NCBI GenBank assembly: GCA_963594655.1 | Contig: CAVBFD010000041.1 | Location: 1 to 23,201 of the forward strand | From: Colivivens sp963594655 | GTDB taxonomy: Bacteria; Bacteroidota; Bacteroidia; Bacteroidales; Bacteroidaceae | Length of the DNA stretch: 23,201 nucleotides | Reading direction: 5' to 3' | Shown: one piece after another, positions 6,850 through 14,889 of the stretch | Layout of the letters: each line of letters begins with the position of its first letter | How positions within the stretch are numbered: position 1 is the first letter of the stretch | Notes under the pieces: generated by a model | Told to the model about the DNA's origin: nothing | Seen by the model: the letters and a program-made list of their open reading frames with translations, nothing else | Database searches by the model: none | Made by a program: the position numbers and the translations under genes

Positions 6850-8268
6850 ATGGAACAGAACAAAGCAAAGATTCTTTACTACTACAAGGTACCGATATTC
6901 CTGATAGACCTGTTGGTACACTGTAGTGTTTTTCTATTACTGGCGACTGTCATTCAGTCCAAGGACGACTTCATGCTGAAGGACAATGTAGAGGGTGCGA
7001 CCATCCTGCTTGCAGTCTCCTTCGCGCTCACCATCGCCATCTGGCAAATAAAGATGACCGACCGCGGCATATCCGTGACACGTGTCATCATGCGCGCCCT
7101 GGTACAGACACTGACCACCATCGCCATCTTCCTCATCCTACTTGTACTCGTGTACAAGATGACGCCACGCACCATCCTCATTGAGATGCTCGGCATCGAC
7201 CTGGTGTGCATCGAGGCCGTACACATACTGTTAACCCTGCATCTGCGCCACATGCGCAGGAGAGGGCGCGACTCCATACCGGTAGTCTTTGTCGGGGCGG
7301 ACCACAACAACCGTGCCATCTACTCAGACATGAAGTTGGGTATCGGAGTGAACGGATACGTGACGATGGGCATGTTCACCTCCCTGTATGCCGACAGTAT
7401 ACCGGACGGACTGCCTTACTTAGGCAGGACAAAGGACGCGCTGTCCTACATCGAGGCGCACAAGGACACGGTGAAGGAGGTCTACTGCTCCCTCTCCCCC
7501 GGCAGACCCGAGGAACTGGAAATCATAAAACCTATCATACACCTGTGCGAGGCCAACTTCATCAAGTTTGTCTACGTGCCGAACATGGACGGTTATCCAC
7601 GCCACAGGATGAAACTCAGTCACGTGGGACGCACCATGGTGGTGTATCTGCACGACGAGCCGCTCGACAACCCTGTGGCGCGCGCGGTCAAGCGGGCGTT
7701 CGATGTCACGGTTTCAGGCCTGTTCGTAGTGCTGGCCTTCTGGTGGATTTACATCATAGTCGGGATAATGATAAAGAAGACATCGCCCGGACCCGTCTTC
7801 TTCAAGCAACAACGGACAGGCTACAACGGCAAGTCGTTCGCATGTCTCAAGTTCCGGTCCATGAAAATATCCGCCGACGCGGACCTCAAACAGGCGACCA
7901 TAGACGACCCACGGAAAACGCCGTTCGGCAATTTCATACGCAAGACCAGCATCGACGAACTGCCGCAGTTCCTCAACGTGCTGAAAGGAGACATGTCCAT
8001 CATCGGTCCGCGTCCCCACATGGAACACCATACGGAGATATACTCCAACATGATAGGCGACTACATGGTGCGCCATCTGGTGAAACCGGGAATCACTGGC
8101 TGGGCACAGATCAACGGATGCCGTGGGGAGACGAAGACAGTGGAGGAGATGGAACGGCGTGTGGAACACGACATTTGGTATATCGAACACTGGTCACTGG
8201 CTCTCGACATCGAGATATTCTTCAGGACCATCCTGCAAGTGTTGAGGGGCGACCAACAGGCATATTAA
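6850..8268 (+). CDS. Undecaprenyl-phosphate sugar-1-phosphate transferase (WcaJ/WbaP-type initiating enzyme)
   Basis: A 472-residue inner-membrane enzyme that starts a surface glycan by moving a sugar-1-phosphate from a nucleotide sugar to undecaprenyl phosphate. The N-terminal half has four hydrophobic segments (about 15-37, 50-66, 80-100, 112-130) and a soluble CoA-binding-like domain. A fifth membrane segment begins after KRAFDV (Lys281). The C-terminal bacterial sugar transferase domain has SPGPVFFKQQRTG, LKFRSM, the catalytic DELPQFLNVLKGDMS (Asp369, Glu370), the PRP motif at 387-389 and KPGITGWAQINGCRGET. This is the full-length polytopic type. Glucose or galactose is the usual sugar, but specificity cannot be read from sequence. 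It opens the operon that then encodes dTDP-rhamnose synthesis, and the next ORF starts 23 bases after its stop. Confidence 0.9.
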   Translation: MEQNKAKILYYYKVPIFLIDLLVHCSVFLLLATVIQSKDDFMLKDNVEGATILLAVSFALTIAIWQIKMTDRGISVTRVIMRALVQTLTTIAIFLILLVLVYKMTPRTILIEMLGIDLVCIEAVHILLTLHLRHMRRRGRDSIPVVFVGADHNNRAIYSDMKLGIGVNGYVTMGMFTSLYADSIPDGLPYLGRTKDALSYIEAHKDTVKEVYCSLSPGRPEELEIIKPIIHLCEANFIKFVYVPNMDGYPRHRMKLSHVGRTMVVYLHDEPLDNPVARAVKRAFDVTVSGLFVVLAFWWIYIIVGIMIKKTSPGPVFFKQQRTGYNGKSFACLKFRSMKISADADLKQATIDDPRKTPFGNFIRKTSIDELPQFLNVLKGDMSIIGPRPHMEHHTEIYSNMIGDYMVRHLVKPGITGWAQINGCRGETKTVEEMERRVEHDIWYIEHWSLALDIEIFFRTILQVLRGDQQAY

Positions 8269-8291
8269 AATTAAAAGAGGACACAGAGAAG

Positions 8292-9299
8292 ATGGTTAGA
8301 GTACTTTTGTTATTCATAGCAGTGATGGTATGCAGCGCTAACGCCGTTGCACAGCCCAGCTTGCCCGACATGCGTGACGGCAAGAAGGACAAAGGCATAC
8401 TCAACCACATGGACGTGTCCGTGACCGCCGGTTCCACTGGTCTCGGAGTGGACTTCTCCATGCCTGTGGGCGAATATGTGAAGGTGCGCGCCGGAGGCAC
8501 ATGGATGCCCCATTTCCGTGTCGGGGTGGATTACGAGCTGCTGATGTCGGAGTCCGCCAACCGTCAGGAAGGAAGGGACAAGTTCGCCAAGGCGTCCGAA
8601 CTGCTGAAGCAACTGACAGGAAGGGAGGCGCAGAACGGTATCTCCATGATGGTGGAGCCACAGAACAACAACTTCAAGTTCCTCGTGGATGTCTTCCCCC
8701 TGCGCGACAAGCGCTGGCACGTGACCGCCGGCTTCTACTGGGGCAATTCGGTGTTAGCGCGGGCCATAAACCGCACGGAGGACATGACCAACCTCGTCAT
8801 GGTCAACCTCTACAACAACATAGTGGACAAGGTGTTGGCAGGCGAGGACATCGCCACCTTTGAGGGCGAGTCGATAACCGTACCCGACCAACTGGTGGAC
8901 AAAGTGAAGGGATACGGTTACATGTCAGTGTACATGGGACCGTGGATCCGTGACGAGTACGACTCCGAGGGCAACCTCGTTCACCAGAAAGGAGACCCCT
9001 ATTACCTGCGTCCGAGCGAGGACAACCAGATTAGGTGTGACGCCATAGTCAACAAGTTCAAGCCTTATGTCGGTATCGGCTACTCCACCCTACTGAAGAA
9101 AGGCGGCTACACGACACTGTCGGTGGACGCCGGTGTCCTGTTCTGGGGCGGCAGACCGAGCCTCATCACCCATGAGGGGGTGGACATCATGCACAGTGTG
9201 GGAGTGAAAGGCGGTGACGTGGAAAAGACCATCAACTTAGTCAAGAAGTTTCCCGTCTATCCTGTGCTGGAGATAAGACTGACACAACGGATATTCTGA
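8292..9299 (+). CDS. Uncharacterised outer-membrane beta-barrel-like protein
   Basis: I do not recognise a named family. The 335-residue product starts at ATG 8292 with a clear signal peptide (MVRVLLLFIAVMVCSANAVAQ, cleavage likely after VAQ or VNA-like AVA). The rest has alternating polar/hydrophobic strands with glycine-rich turns (VSVTAGSTGLGVDFSM, YVKVRAGGTW, FKPYVGIGYSTLL, LSVDAGVLFWGG) and ends LEIRLTQRIF: a C-terminal Phe after an alternating strand is the outer-membrane assembly signal. A hydrophilic, helix-prone insert lies around 85-185. The open frame continues far upstream inside the sugar transferase gene, but that part is an out-of-frame shadow. It sits between the glycan-initiating enzyme and rfbA, with gaps of 23 and 24 bases, so it is co-expressed with cell-surface sugar synthesis. 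A role in export or anchoring of the glycan is only a guess. Confidence 0.8.
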   Translation: MVRVLLLFIAVMVCSANAVAQPSLPDMRDGKKDKGILNHMDVSVTAGSTGLGVDFSMPVGEYVKVRAGGTWMPHFRVGVDYELLMSESANRQEGRDKFAKASELLKQLTGREAQNGISMMVEPQNNNFKFLVDVFPLRDKRWHVTAGFYWGNSVLARAINRTEDMTNLVMVNLYNNIVDKVLAGEDIATFEGESITVPDQLVDKVKGYGYMSVYMGPWIRDEYDSEGNLVHQKGDPYYLRPSEDNQIRCDAIVNKFKPYVGIGYSTLLKKGGYTTLSVDAGVLFWGGRPSLITHEGVDIMHSVGVKGGDVEKTINLVKKFPVYPVLEIRLTQRIF

Positions 9300-9323
9300 C
9301 GACAACAAAAAAAAAGAGATATT

Positions 9324-10229
9324 ATGAAAGGAATAGTACTCGCCGGAGGCAGTGGAACCCGGCTTTATCCAATCACGAAGGCAATAAGCAAACAGCTCAT
9401 GCCCGTCTACGACAAACCGATGGTGTATTACCCGATAAGCGTTCTCATGCTGGCCGGGATACGTGACATACTGATCATATCCACACCCTACGACCTGCCC
9501 GGATTCAAACGGCTTCTGGGCGACGGCAGCGACTATGGTGTGCGCTTCACCTTCGCCGAGCAACCGTCACCCGACGGACTGGCACAGGCGTTCACCATCG
9601 GAGCGGACTTCATCGGCGACGACAGTGTGTGCCTCGTGCTTGGAGACAACATATTCCAGGGACCGGGTCTGACCAAACTGCTGCGCGAGGCGGTGCAGAC
9701 AGCGGAGCGGGAACACAAGGCTACGGTGTTCGGCTACTGGGTGAGCGACCCCGAACGCTACGGTGTGGCTTCATTCGACCAACAAGGCAACTGCCTCTCC
9801 ATCGAAGAGAAACCGGAACACCCTAAGAGCAACTATGCCGTGGTGGGACTCTACTTCTACCCGAACAAGGTGGTCGAGGTGGCGAGGAACATCAAGCCGT
9901 CGGCGCGCGGCGAATATGAGATAACGACTGTCAACCAGCGGTTCCTCAGCGACGGGGAACTGAAGGTGAAGACCTTCGGACGCGGTTTCGCATGGCTCGA
10001 CACAGGGACACACGACTCACTGGCGGAGGCATCCACATACATCGAGGTACTGGAGAAACGGCAGGGACTGAAGGTGGCGTGCCTCGAAGGCATAGCCTTC
10101 CGTCAGGGCTGGATTGACGAGGAACGTATGCGTGAACTCGCCAAGCCGATGCTAAAGAACCAGTACGGACAGTACCTGCTGAAAGTGATTGACGAGGTGA
10201 AGGAGACAGGAACGGCGAACCTCAGTTGA
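9324..10229 (+). CDS. rfbA: Glucose-1-phosphate thymidylyltransferase
   Basis: First step of dTDP-L-rhamnose synthesis: dTTP plus glucose 1-phosphate gives dTDP-glucose and pyrophosphate, in the cytoplasm. The 301-residue protein starts with the nucleotidyltransferase signature LAGGSGTRLYP (6-16) and SKQLMPVYDKPM (22-33), followed by VLGDNIFQG, the substrate-binding VSDPERYGVA, EEKPEHPKSNYAVVGLYFY, GRGFAWLDTGTHDSL and the C-terminal allosteric-site helices. All blocks are those of RmlA/RfbA; the length is close to the usual 290, with a short C-terminal extension. It follows the barrel-like protein by 24 bases and precedes rfbD by 36. No sign of damage. Confidence 0.95.
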   Translation: MKGIVLAGGSGTRLYPITKAISKQLMPVYDKPMVYYPISVLMLAGIRDILIISTPYDLPGFKRLLGDGSDYGVRFTFAEQPSPDGLAQAFTIGADFIGDDSVCLVLGDNIFQGPGLTKLLREAVQTAEREHKATVFGYWVSDPERYGVASFDQQGNCLSIEEKPEHPKSNYAVVGLYFYPNKVVEVARNIKPSARGEYEITTVNQRFLSDGELKVKTFGRGFAWLDTGTHDSLAEASTYIEVLEKRQGLKVACLEGIAFRQGWIDEERMRELAKPMLKNQYGQYLLKVIDEVKETGTANLS

Positions 10230-10265
10230 GTTTGCCGATTTCACAAGACTAAATAAGATTGCAGG

Positions 10266-11174
10266 ATGAATATACTTATCACAGGAGCGAACGGACAGTT
10301 GGGCAACGAGATGCGCGTCATCTCCAAAGACCCGACGGACAGATACGTGTTCACTGACGTGAACCAGGAGGAGGGGGTCGAGACCACCTACCTCGACATC
10401 ACCGACTTGGACGCGGTAACGAGGACAGTGAAGGACAATGACATCAAGGTAATCGTCAACTGCGCCGCCTTCACCAACGTGGATGCGGCTGAGTCGGCTG
10501 AAGAGTTGGCTGAGAAGTTGAACGCCACCGCACCGGAGAACCTTGCGAAGGCAATGAAGGCGGTGGGAGGACTGATCATTCAGATAAGCACGGACTATGT
10601 GTTCGGCAAGGAGCCGTATAATGTGCCGTGCAGGGAAGACCAGAAAGGCACGCCTACAGGGGTGTACGGACTGACCAAACTGCATGGGGAGCGGAAAATC
10701 ATGGAGACAGGCTGCGATCATGTCATCATACGCACGGCATGGCTCTACTCGGAGTACGGCAAGAACTTCTGCAAGACGATGCTGAACCTCACAGCCACCA
10801 AACCGCAACTTAAGGTGGTGTTCGACCAGGTAGGCACTCCCACTTACGCGCTGGACTTGGCAAAGGCGATAGCCGTGGTGATTGAGGACTACAAGACAAG
10901 CGCCGCAGGTTCTTATACCAAGACCGGGGTCTACCACTACAGCAACGAAGGGGTATGCAGTTGGTACGACTTCACCAAGATGATTGCGGAGTATGCCGGC
11001 AACACTGACTGTGACATCCAGCCATGCCACTCCAACGAGTACCCCTCACCAGTCACACGACCGTCGTTCTCGGTACTCGACAAGACCAAGATAAAGGACA
11101 CGTTCGGACTGAAAGTACCCTACTGGACAGACTCGCTGAAGAAGTGTCTCGCCAATCTCGGTTGTATGCGATAA
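10266..11174 (+). CDS. rfbD: dTDP-4-dehydrorhamnose reductase
   Basis: Last step of the pathway: NAD(P)H-dependent reduction of dTDP-4-keto-L-rhamnose to dTDP-L-rhamnose. The 302-residue extended short-chain dehydrogenase has the nucleotide-binding TGANGQLG (6-13), NCAAFTNVDAAE, STDYVFGKEPYNVPCRE and the catalytic YGLTK (Tyr134, Lys138), with the characteristic C-terminal PVTRPSFSVLDKTKIKDTFG segment. It is encoded before rfbC although it acts after it, an A-D-C-B order. Spacing is 36 bases from rfbA and 35 to rfbC. Confidence 0.94.
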   Translation: MNILITGANGQLGNEMRVISKDPTDRYVFTDVNQEEGVETTYLDITDLDAVTRTVKDNDIKVIVNCAAFTNVDAAESAEELAEKLNATAPENLAKAMKAVGGLIIQISTDYVFGKEPYNVPCREDQKGTPTGVYGLTKLHGERKIMETGCDHVIIRTAWLYSEYGKNFCKTMLNLTATKPQLKVVFDQVGTPTYALDLAKAIAVVIEDYKTSAAGSYTKTGVYHYSNEGVCSWYDFTKMIAEYAGNTDCDIQPCHSNEYPSPVTRPSFSVLDKTKIKDTFGLKVPYWTDSLKKCLANLGCMR

Positions 11175-11209
11175 TTATGCTACATATATAATAAGGTATA
11201 CACAAAGAC

Positions 11210-11779
11210 ATGAATGTAATAAAGACAGATATAGAGGGACTGATCGTTATAGAACCCAAGGTGTTCGGTGACGCCAGGGGCTATTTCTTCGAGAGTTTCT
11301 CCGAGAGGGAGTTTGACGAGAAGGTCACTCCACTGATTGGCCACAAAATACGGTTCGTGCAGGACAACGAGAGTATGTCGGGCTACGGGGTGATGCGCGG
11401 ACTCCATTTCCAGCGTCCGCCGTTCACACAGGCGAAACTCGTGAGGTGTGTCAGGGGACGTGTGCTTGACGTGGCGGTGGACATCCGCAAAGGCAGTCCC
11501 ACTTACGGACAGCACGTGGCGGTGGAACTGACTGAAGACAACCACCGTCAGTTCCTCATCTCCAAAGGCTTCGCGCACGGCTTCGCCGTACTGTCGGAGA
11601 CGGCGGTGTTCCAGTACAAGTGCGACGAGTTCTACCACCCCGAGGCGGACGGAGGCATCTCCATCCTCGACTCCTCGTTGGGCATCGACTGGCAGATACC
11701 TGTGGAGCACGCGCTGTTGAGTGAGAAGGACACCAAACACGCGTGTCTGAAGGACTTCGACTCCCCCTTCACCATCTGA
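11210..11779 (+). CDS. rfbC: dTDP-4-dehydrorhamnose 3,5-epimerase
   Basis: Third step of the pathway: double epimerisation of dTDP-4-keto-6-deoxyglucose to dTDP-4-keto-L-rhamnose by a cofactor-free cupin. The 189-residue protein contains the conserved DARGYFFESF (21-30), FVQDNESMS, the catalytic His66 in RGLHFQ, LVRCVRGRVLDVAVDIRKGSPTY as the core jelly roll, and GFAHGFAVLS followed by FQYKCDEFYHPEADGGI. The length is standard. It lies 35 bases after rfbD and 26 bases before rfbB in the same operon. Confidence 0.95.
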   Translation: MNVIKTDIEGLIVIEPKVFGDARGYFFESFSEREFDEKVTPLIGHKIRFVQDNESMSGYGVMRGLHFQRPPFTQAKLVRCVRGRVLDVAVDIRKGSPTYGQHVAVELTEDNHRQFLISKGFAHGFAVLSETAVFQYKCDEFYHPEADGGISILDSSLGIDWQIPVEHALLSEKDTKHACLKDFDSPFTI

Positions 11780-11805
11780 TGACAAACAAGTACAAACAAT
11801 AAGGT

Positions 11806-12972
11806 ATGAAACGAAACATAGTAATTACAGGCGGAGCCGGCTTTATCGGAAGCCATGTGGTACGTCTCTTTGTGAACAAGTATCCTGAATACAACATCAT
11901 CAACCTCGACAAGTTGACCTACGCCGGCAACCTCGCCAACCTGAAGGATGTGGAGGACAAGCCCAACTACAAGTTCGTGAAGATGGACATCTGTGACTTT
12001 GAGGCGTTCCTCAAGTTGCTTCGGGACGAGCGTGTTGACGGTATCATCCACCTGGCGGCGGAGAGTCATGTGGACCGCAGCATCAAAGACCCCTTCACCT
12101 TCGCGCGCACCAACGTCATCGGCACGTTAAGTCTGCTTCAGGCCGCCAAGACCTACTGGGAGGCGCAACCCGACCCTTATGTGATGAAGCACGGGGATTC
12201 GGACGGGGGTGTGCCTTGCCGTTTCTACCATATCTCCACCGACGAGGTGTACGGGGCGTTGAAGATGACCAATCCGGAGGGTGTGGAACCACCGTTCTCC
12301 ACCACTGCGTCAAGCAGCAAGCACCATCTGGCATACGGCACGGACTTCTTCTACGAGACGACGAAGTACAACCCCCACTCCCCCTACTCCGCTTCGAAAG
12401 CCGGCAGCGACCATTTCGTACGCGCCTTCCACGACACATACGGAATGCCGACCATAGTGACCAACTGCTCCAACAACTACGGGCCGTACCAGTTTCCCGA
12501 GAAACTGATACCACTGTTCATCAACAACATACGTCACCGCAAGCCACTGCCTGTGTACGGCAAGGGCGAGAACGTGCGCGACTGGCTGTATGTGGTGGAC
12601 CACGCCCGCGCCATCGATGTCATCTTCCACAACGGAAAGATTGCTGAGACCTATAACATAGGAGGCTTCAACGAGTGGAAGAACATCGACATCATCAAGG
12701 TCTTGATAAACACCGTGGACCGTCTGCTCGGACGCAAGGAAGGCGAGGACATGGATCTCATCACCTATGTCACCGACCGTCCTGGACACGACGCGCGCTA
12801 CGCCATCGACTCCACCAAGCTACAGCGCGAACTGGGATGGGAGCCGTCGCTCCAGTTTGAGGAGGGAATCGAGAAGACCGTACGCTGGTATCTCGACAAC
12901 CAGGAATGGATGGACAACATCACTTCGGGCGAGTACGAGAAGTACTACGACAGCATGTACAAGAACCGCTGA
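11806..12972 (+). CDS. rfbB: dTDP-glucose 4,6-dehydratase
   Basis: Second step of the pathway: NAD-dependent conversion of dTDP-glucose to dTDP-4-keto-6-deoxyglucose. The 388-residue protein has the Rossmann motif TGGAGFIGS (8-16), HLAAESHVDRSI, the catalytic STDEVYG (Thr145, Asp146, Glu147), YSASKAG (Tyr194, Lys198), NCSNNYGPYQFPEKLIP, and PGHDARYAID near the end. It is somewhat longer than the roughly 360-residue E. coli form, mainly from an insert around 115-140 (WEAQPD...MKHGDSDGG) and one around 160-180. It is the last gene of the operon; a strong hairpin follows 30 bases after its stop. Confidence 0.95.
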   Translation: MKRNIVITGGAGFIGSHVVRLFVNKYPEYNIINLDKLTYAGNLANLKDVEDKPNYKFVKMDICDFEAFLKLLRDERVDGIIHLAAESHVDRSIKDPFTFARTNVIGTLSLLQAAKTYWEAQPDPYVMKHGDSDGGVPCRFYHISTDEVYGALKMTNPEGVEPPFSTTASSSKHHLAYGTDFFYETTKYNPHSPYSASKAGSDHFVRAFHDTYGMPTIVTNCSNNYGPYQFPEKLIPLFINNIRHRKPLPVYGKGENVRDWLYVVDHARAIDVIFHNGKIAETYNIGGFNEWKNIDIIKVLINTVDRLLGRKEGEDMDLITYVTDRPGHDARYAIDSTKLQRELGWEPSLQFEEGIEKTVRWYLDNQEWMDNITSGEYEKYYDSMYKNR

Positions 12973-13002
12973 CACCCACACCCACTCAGCAAGACAAAAC
13001 AA

Positions 13003-13032
13003 CGGGGCCGCTTAAATGATTAAGCGGCCCCG
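13003..13032. terminator. Strong hairpin between convergent units, likely bidirectional terminator
   Basis: A 13-bp perfect stem (13003-13015 with 13020-13032) with loop ATGA, dominated by GGGGCCGC. On the minus strand it is followed by TTGTTTTG, a fair U-rich tail for the GGGtGRT transcript; on the plus strand the tail is not U-rich, so termination of the rhamnose operon may rely on the stem. A smaller hairpin GTGTCC/GGACAC lies next to it at 13039-13056. Confidence 0.75.
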
Positions 13033-13065
13033 CGTCATGTGTCCGTCAAGGGACACGCAAGTATC

Positions 13066-14076
13066 TTATTTGTTCAACGCCAATGCGACATTAACGGCAC
13101 AAGCCACGGTACAACCTACCATCGGGTTGTTGCCTATACCGAGGAAGCCCATCATCTCAACATGCGCAGGTACTGAAGAAGAACCCGCGAACTGAGCGTC
13201 AGAGTGCATTCTACCCATTGTGTCGGTCATACCGTAAGAAGCAGGTCCCGCAGCCATATTGTCAGGATGGAGGGTACGTCCTGTACCGCCACCTGAGGCT
13301 ACTGAGAAATAGTGCTTGCCGGCGAGGATACGCTCCTTCTTGTATGTTCCGGCTACAGGGTGCTGGAAACGGGTCGGGTTGGTTGAGTTACCTGTGATGG
13401 ACACGTCAACATCCTCCAGCCACATGATGGCCACACCCTCACGCACGTCGTCAGCTCCATAGCAGTTGACCTTAGCGCGAGGTCCGTCGCTGTATGCGGT
13501 ACGCTTAACCACTTCCACCTTACCGGTGTAGTAGTCGAACTTGGTCTGGCAGTATGTGAAACCGTTGATACGGCTGATAATCATCGCCGCGTCCTTGCCC
13601 AGTCCGTTAAGGATGACACGCAGTGGGTTCTTACGAACCTTGTTGGCCATCTCGGCAATCTTGATCGCGCCCTCAGCGGCTGCGAATGACTCGTGGCCCG
13701 CCAGGAAAGCGAAGCACTGAGTCTCCTCACGGAGAAGACGGGCTGCCAGGTTACCGTGACCCAGACCTACCTTACGGTCGTCAGCCACTGAACCGGGGAT
13801 GCAGAAAGACTGGAGTCCGATACCGATAGCCTCTGCGGCGTCGGCTGCGTTCTTGCAACCTTTCTTTATAGCGATGGCACAACCGCACACGTATGCCCAC
13901 TTTGCGTTCTCAAAGCAAATCATCTGAGTGTCCTCACATGTCTTGTAAGGGTCAAGACCCGCCTTGTCACAAATCTCGTTAGCTTCTTCTATTGAAGCGA
14001 TGCCGTTTTCATTGAGAGCAGCGAGTACCTGCTTCATTCGACGGTCTTGTGATTCAAATTTTACTTCTCTTATCAT
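13066..14076 (-). CDS. GGGtGRT family protein, function unknown
   Basis: A 336-residue cytoplasmic protein named for the motif SGGGTGRT (Gly262-Thr268 for GGGTGRT), part of a very conserved C-terminal third that includes GNSTNPTRFQHPVAGTYKKER, MGRMHSDAQFAGSSSVPAHVEMMGF and GNNPMVGCTVACAVNVALALN. The N-terminal region is cysteine-rich (36, 47, 54, 64, 66, 74, 92), with a CGC pair at 64-66, which suggests metal or cluster binding but is not proof. The biochemical role is unknown to me. It follows the NifU-like gene by 17 bases on the same strand, so the two are one transcript. The reading frame is intact and the ATG at 14076 fits the family start. Confidence 0.9.
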   Translation of the reverse strand: MIREVKFESQDRRMKQVLAALNENGIASIEEANEICDKAGLDPYKTCEDTQMICFENAKWAYVCGCAIAIKKGCKNAADAAEAIGIGLQSFCIPGSVADDRKVGLGHGNLAARLLREETQCFAFLAGHESFAAAEGAIKIAEMANKVRKNPLRVILNGLGKDAAMIISRINGFTYCQTKFDYYTGKVEVVKRTAYSDGPRAKVNCYGADDVREGVAIMWLEDVDVSITGNSTNPTRFQHPVAGTYKKERILAGKHYFSVASGGGTGRTLHPDNMAAGPASYGMTDTMGRMHSDAQFAGSSSVPAHVEMMGFLGIGNNPMVGCTVACAVNVALALNK

Positions 14077-14093
14077 AGTTCGCTTCCTCCTTA

Positions 14094-14795
14094 TTATTCT
14101 TTACGTGGGTCAATTGATTTCACTGCTCCCTGCTCTGGTTTTGTACGGCCGTAAGTACCTGTAACGCTCTTGAGAGCCTCATCAGCCGGAACGCCCTTCT
14201 TGATGGCGTCCATGAACTTGCCCATGTGTACGAACTCATAGCCACACACCTGGTTGTCGCTGTCGAGGAACATCTTGGTGATGTAGCCCTCTGTCAACTG
14301 GAGGTAACGTGTGCCTTTAGCCTTTGTACCGTAGAGTGTACCGCACTGTGACACGAGTCCCTTGCCGAGGTCTTCCAGACCTGCGCCCACCACGAGTCCG
14401 CCTTCAGAGAAAGCTGACTGTGTACGTCCGTACACGATCTGAAGGAACAGTTCGCGCATCGCCGTGTTGATGGCGTCGCATACCAAGTCGGTGTTGAGGG
14501 CTTCCAGAATTGTCTTGCCCGGAAGGATTTCAGACGCCATAGCCGCAGAGTGGGTCATACCGGAACAACCGATAGTCTCCACGAGGCACTCCTCGATAAT
14601 ACCGTCCTTCACGTTAAGTGTGAGCTTGCAGCAACCCTGCTGAGGGGCGCACCAACCGATTCCATGTGTCATGCCCGAGATATCCTTAATCTCCTTTGCC
14701 TGCACCCACTTACCTTCTTCCGGTATCGGAGCGGGACCATGGTTAGGCCCTTTGGCAACGCAGCACATCTCCTGTACTTCTTTTGAATAAACCAT
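14094..14795 (-). CDS. NifU-like iron-sulfur scaffold-type protein paired with GGGtGRT
   Basis: A 233-residue cytoplasmic protein resembling the NifU/IscU N-terminal scaffold fold. The strand-turn KLTLNVKDGIIEECLVETIGCSGMTHSAAMASEIL (about 57-91, in pieces) mirrors the IscU pattern in which a GCG or GCS cysteine (Cys77) precedes an Ala/Ser helix. Other cysteines are at 11, 12, 49, 55, 56, 70 and 106. The three IscU cysteines are not all obviously conserved, so scaffold activity is inferred from similarity. A C-terminal extension (GTYGRTKPEQGAVKSIDPRKE) ends the protein. It is the first gene of a two-gene unit; the GGGtGRT gene starts 17 bases after its stop. It has its own -7 box upstream. 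Confidence 0.8.
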   Translation of the reverse strand: MVYSKEVQEMCCVAKGPNHGPAPIPEEGKWVQAKEIKDISGMTHGIGWCAPQQGCCKLTLNVKDGIIEECLVETIGCSGMTHSAAMASEILPGKTILEALNTDLVCDAINTAMRELFLQIVYGRTQSAFSEGGLVVGAGLEDLGKGLVSQCGTLYGTKAKGTRYLQLTEGYITKMFLDSDNQVCGYEFVHMGKFMDAIKKGVPADEALKSVTGTYGRTKPEQGAVKSIDPRKE

Positions 14796-14845
14796 AATAA
14801 ATCTTTTTAGTTGAATGAATATTTAGTTCTAACCATACTGGGATG

Positions 14846-14853
14846 CAAAGTTA
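14846..14853 (-). promoter_or_regulatory. -7 box for the NifU-like/GGGtGRT unit
   Basis: TAACTTTG on the minus strand, exact match to TAnnTTTG, with a leader of about 45 bases to the ATG at 14795. No clear TTTG at the -33 position. It lies after the aquaporin stop, so the pair can be expressed independently. Confidence 0.6.
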
Positions 14854-14889
14854 GCAATTCTTTTTCAGATAGTGTTTCTTTTCATCCGT

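Noticed and set aside
7206..8291. Long open frame that reads through the sugar transferase gene in another frame into the barrel-like protein, as if one 697-residue protein
   Set aside because: The upstream part overlaps the well-conserved transferase in a different frame, has low-complexity Arg/His-rich composition and no domain. A signal peptide begins at ATG 8292, so only the downstream part is real.
10152..11030. 292-codon minus-strand open frame opposite rfbD
   Set aside because: It spans the rfbA-rfbD boundary antisense and has no family resemblance, so it is a shadow of third-position G+C bias.
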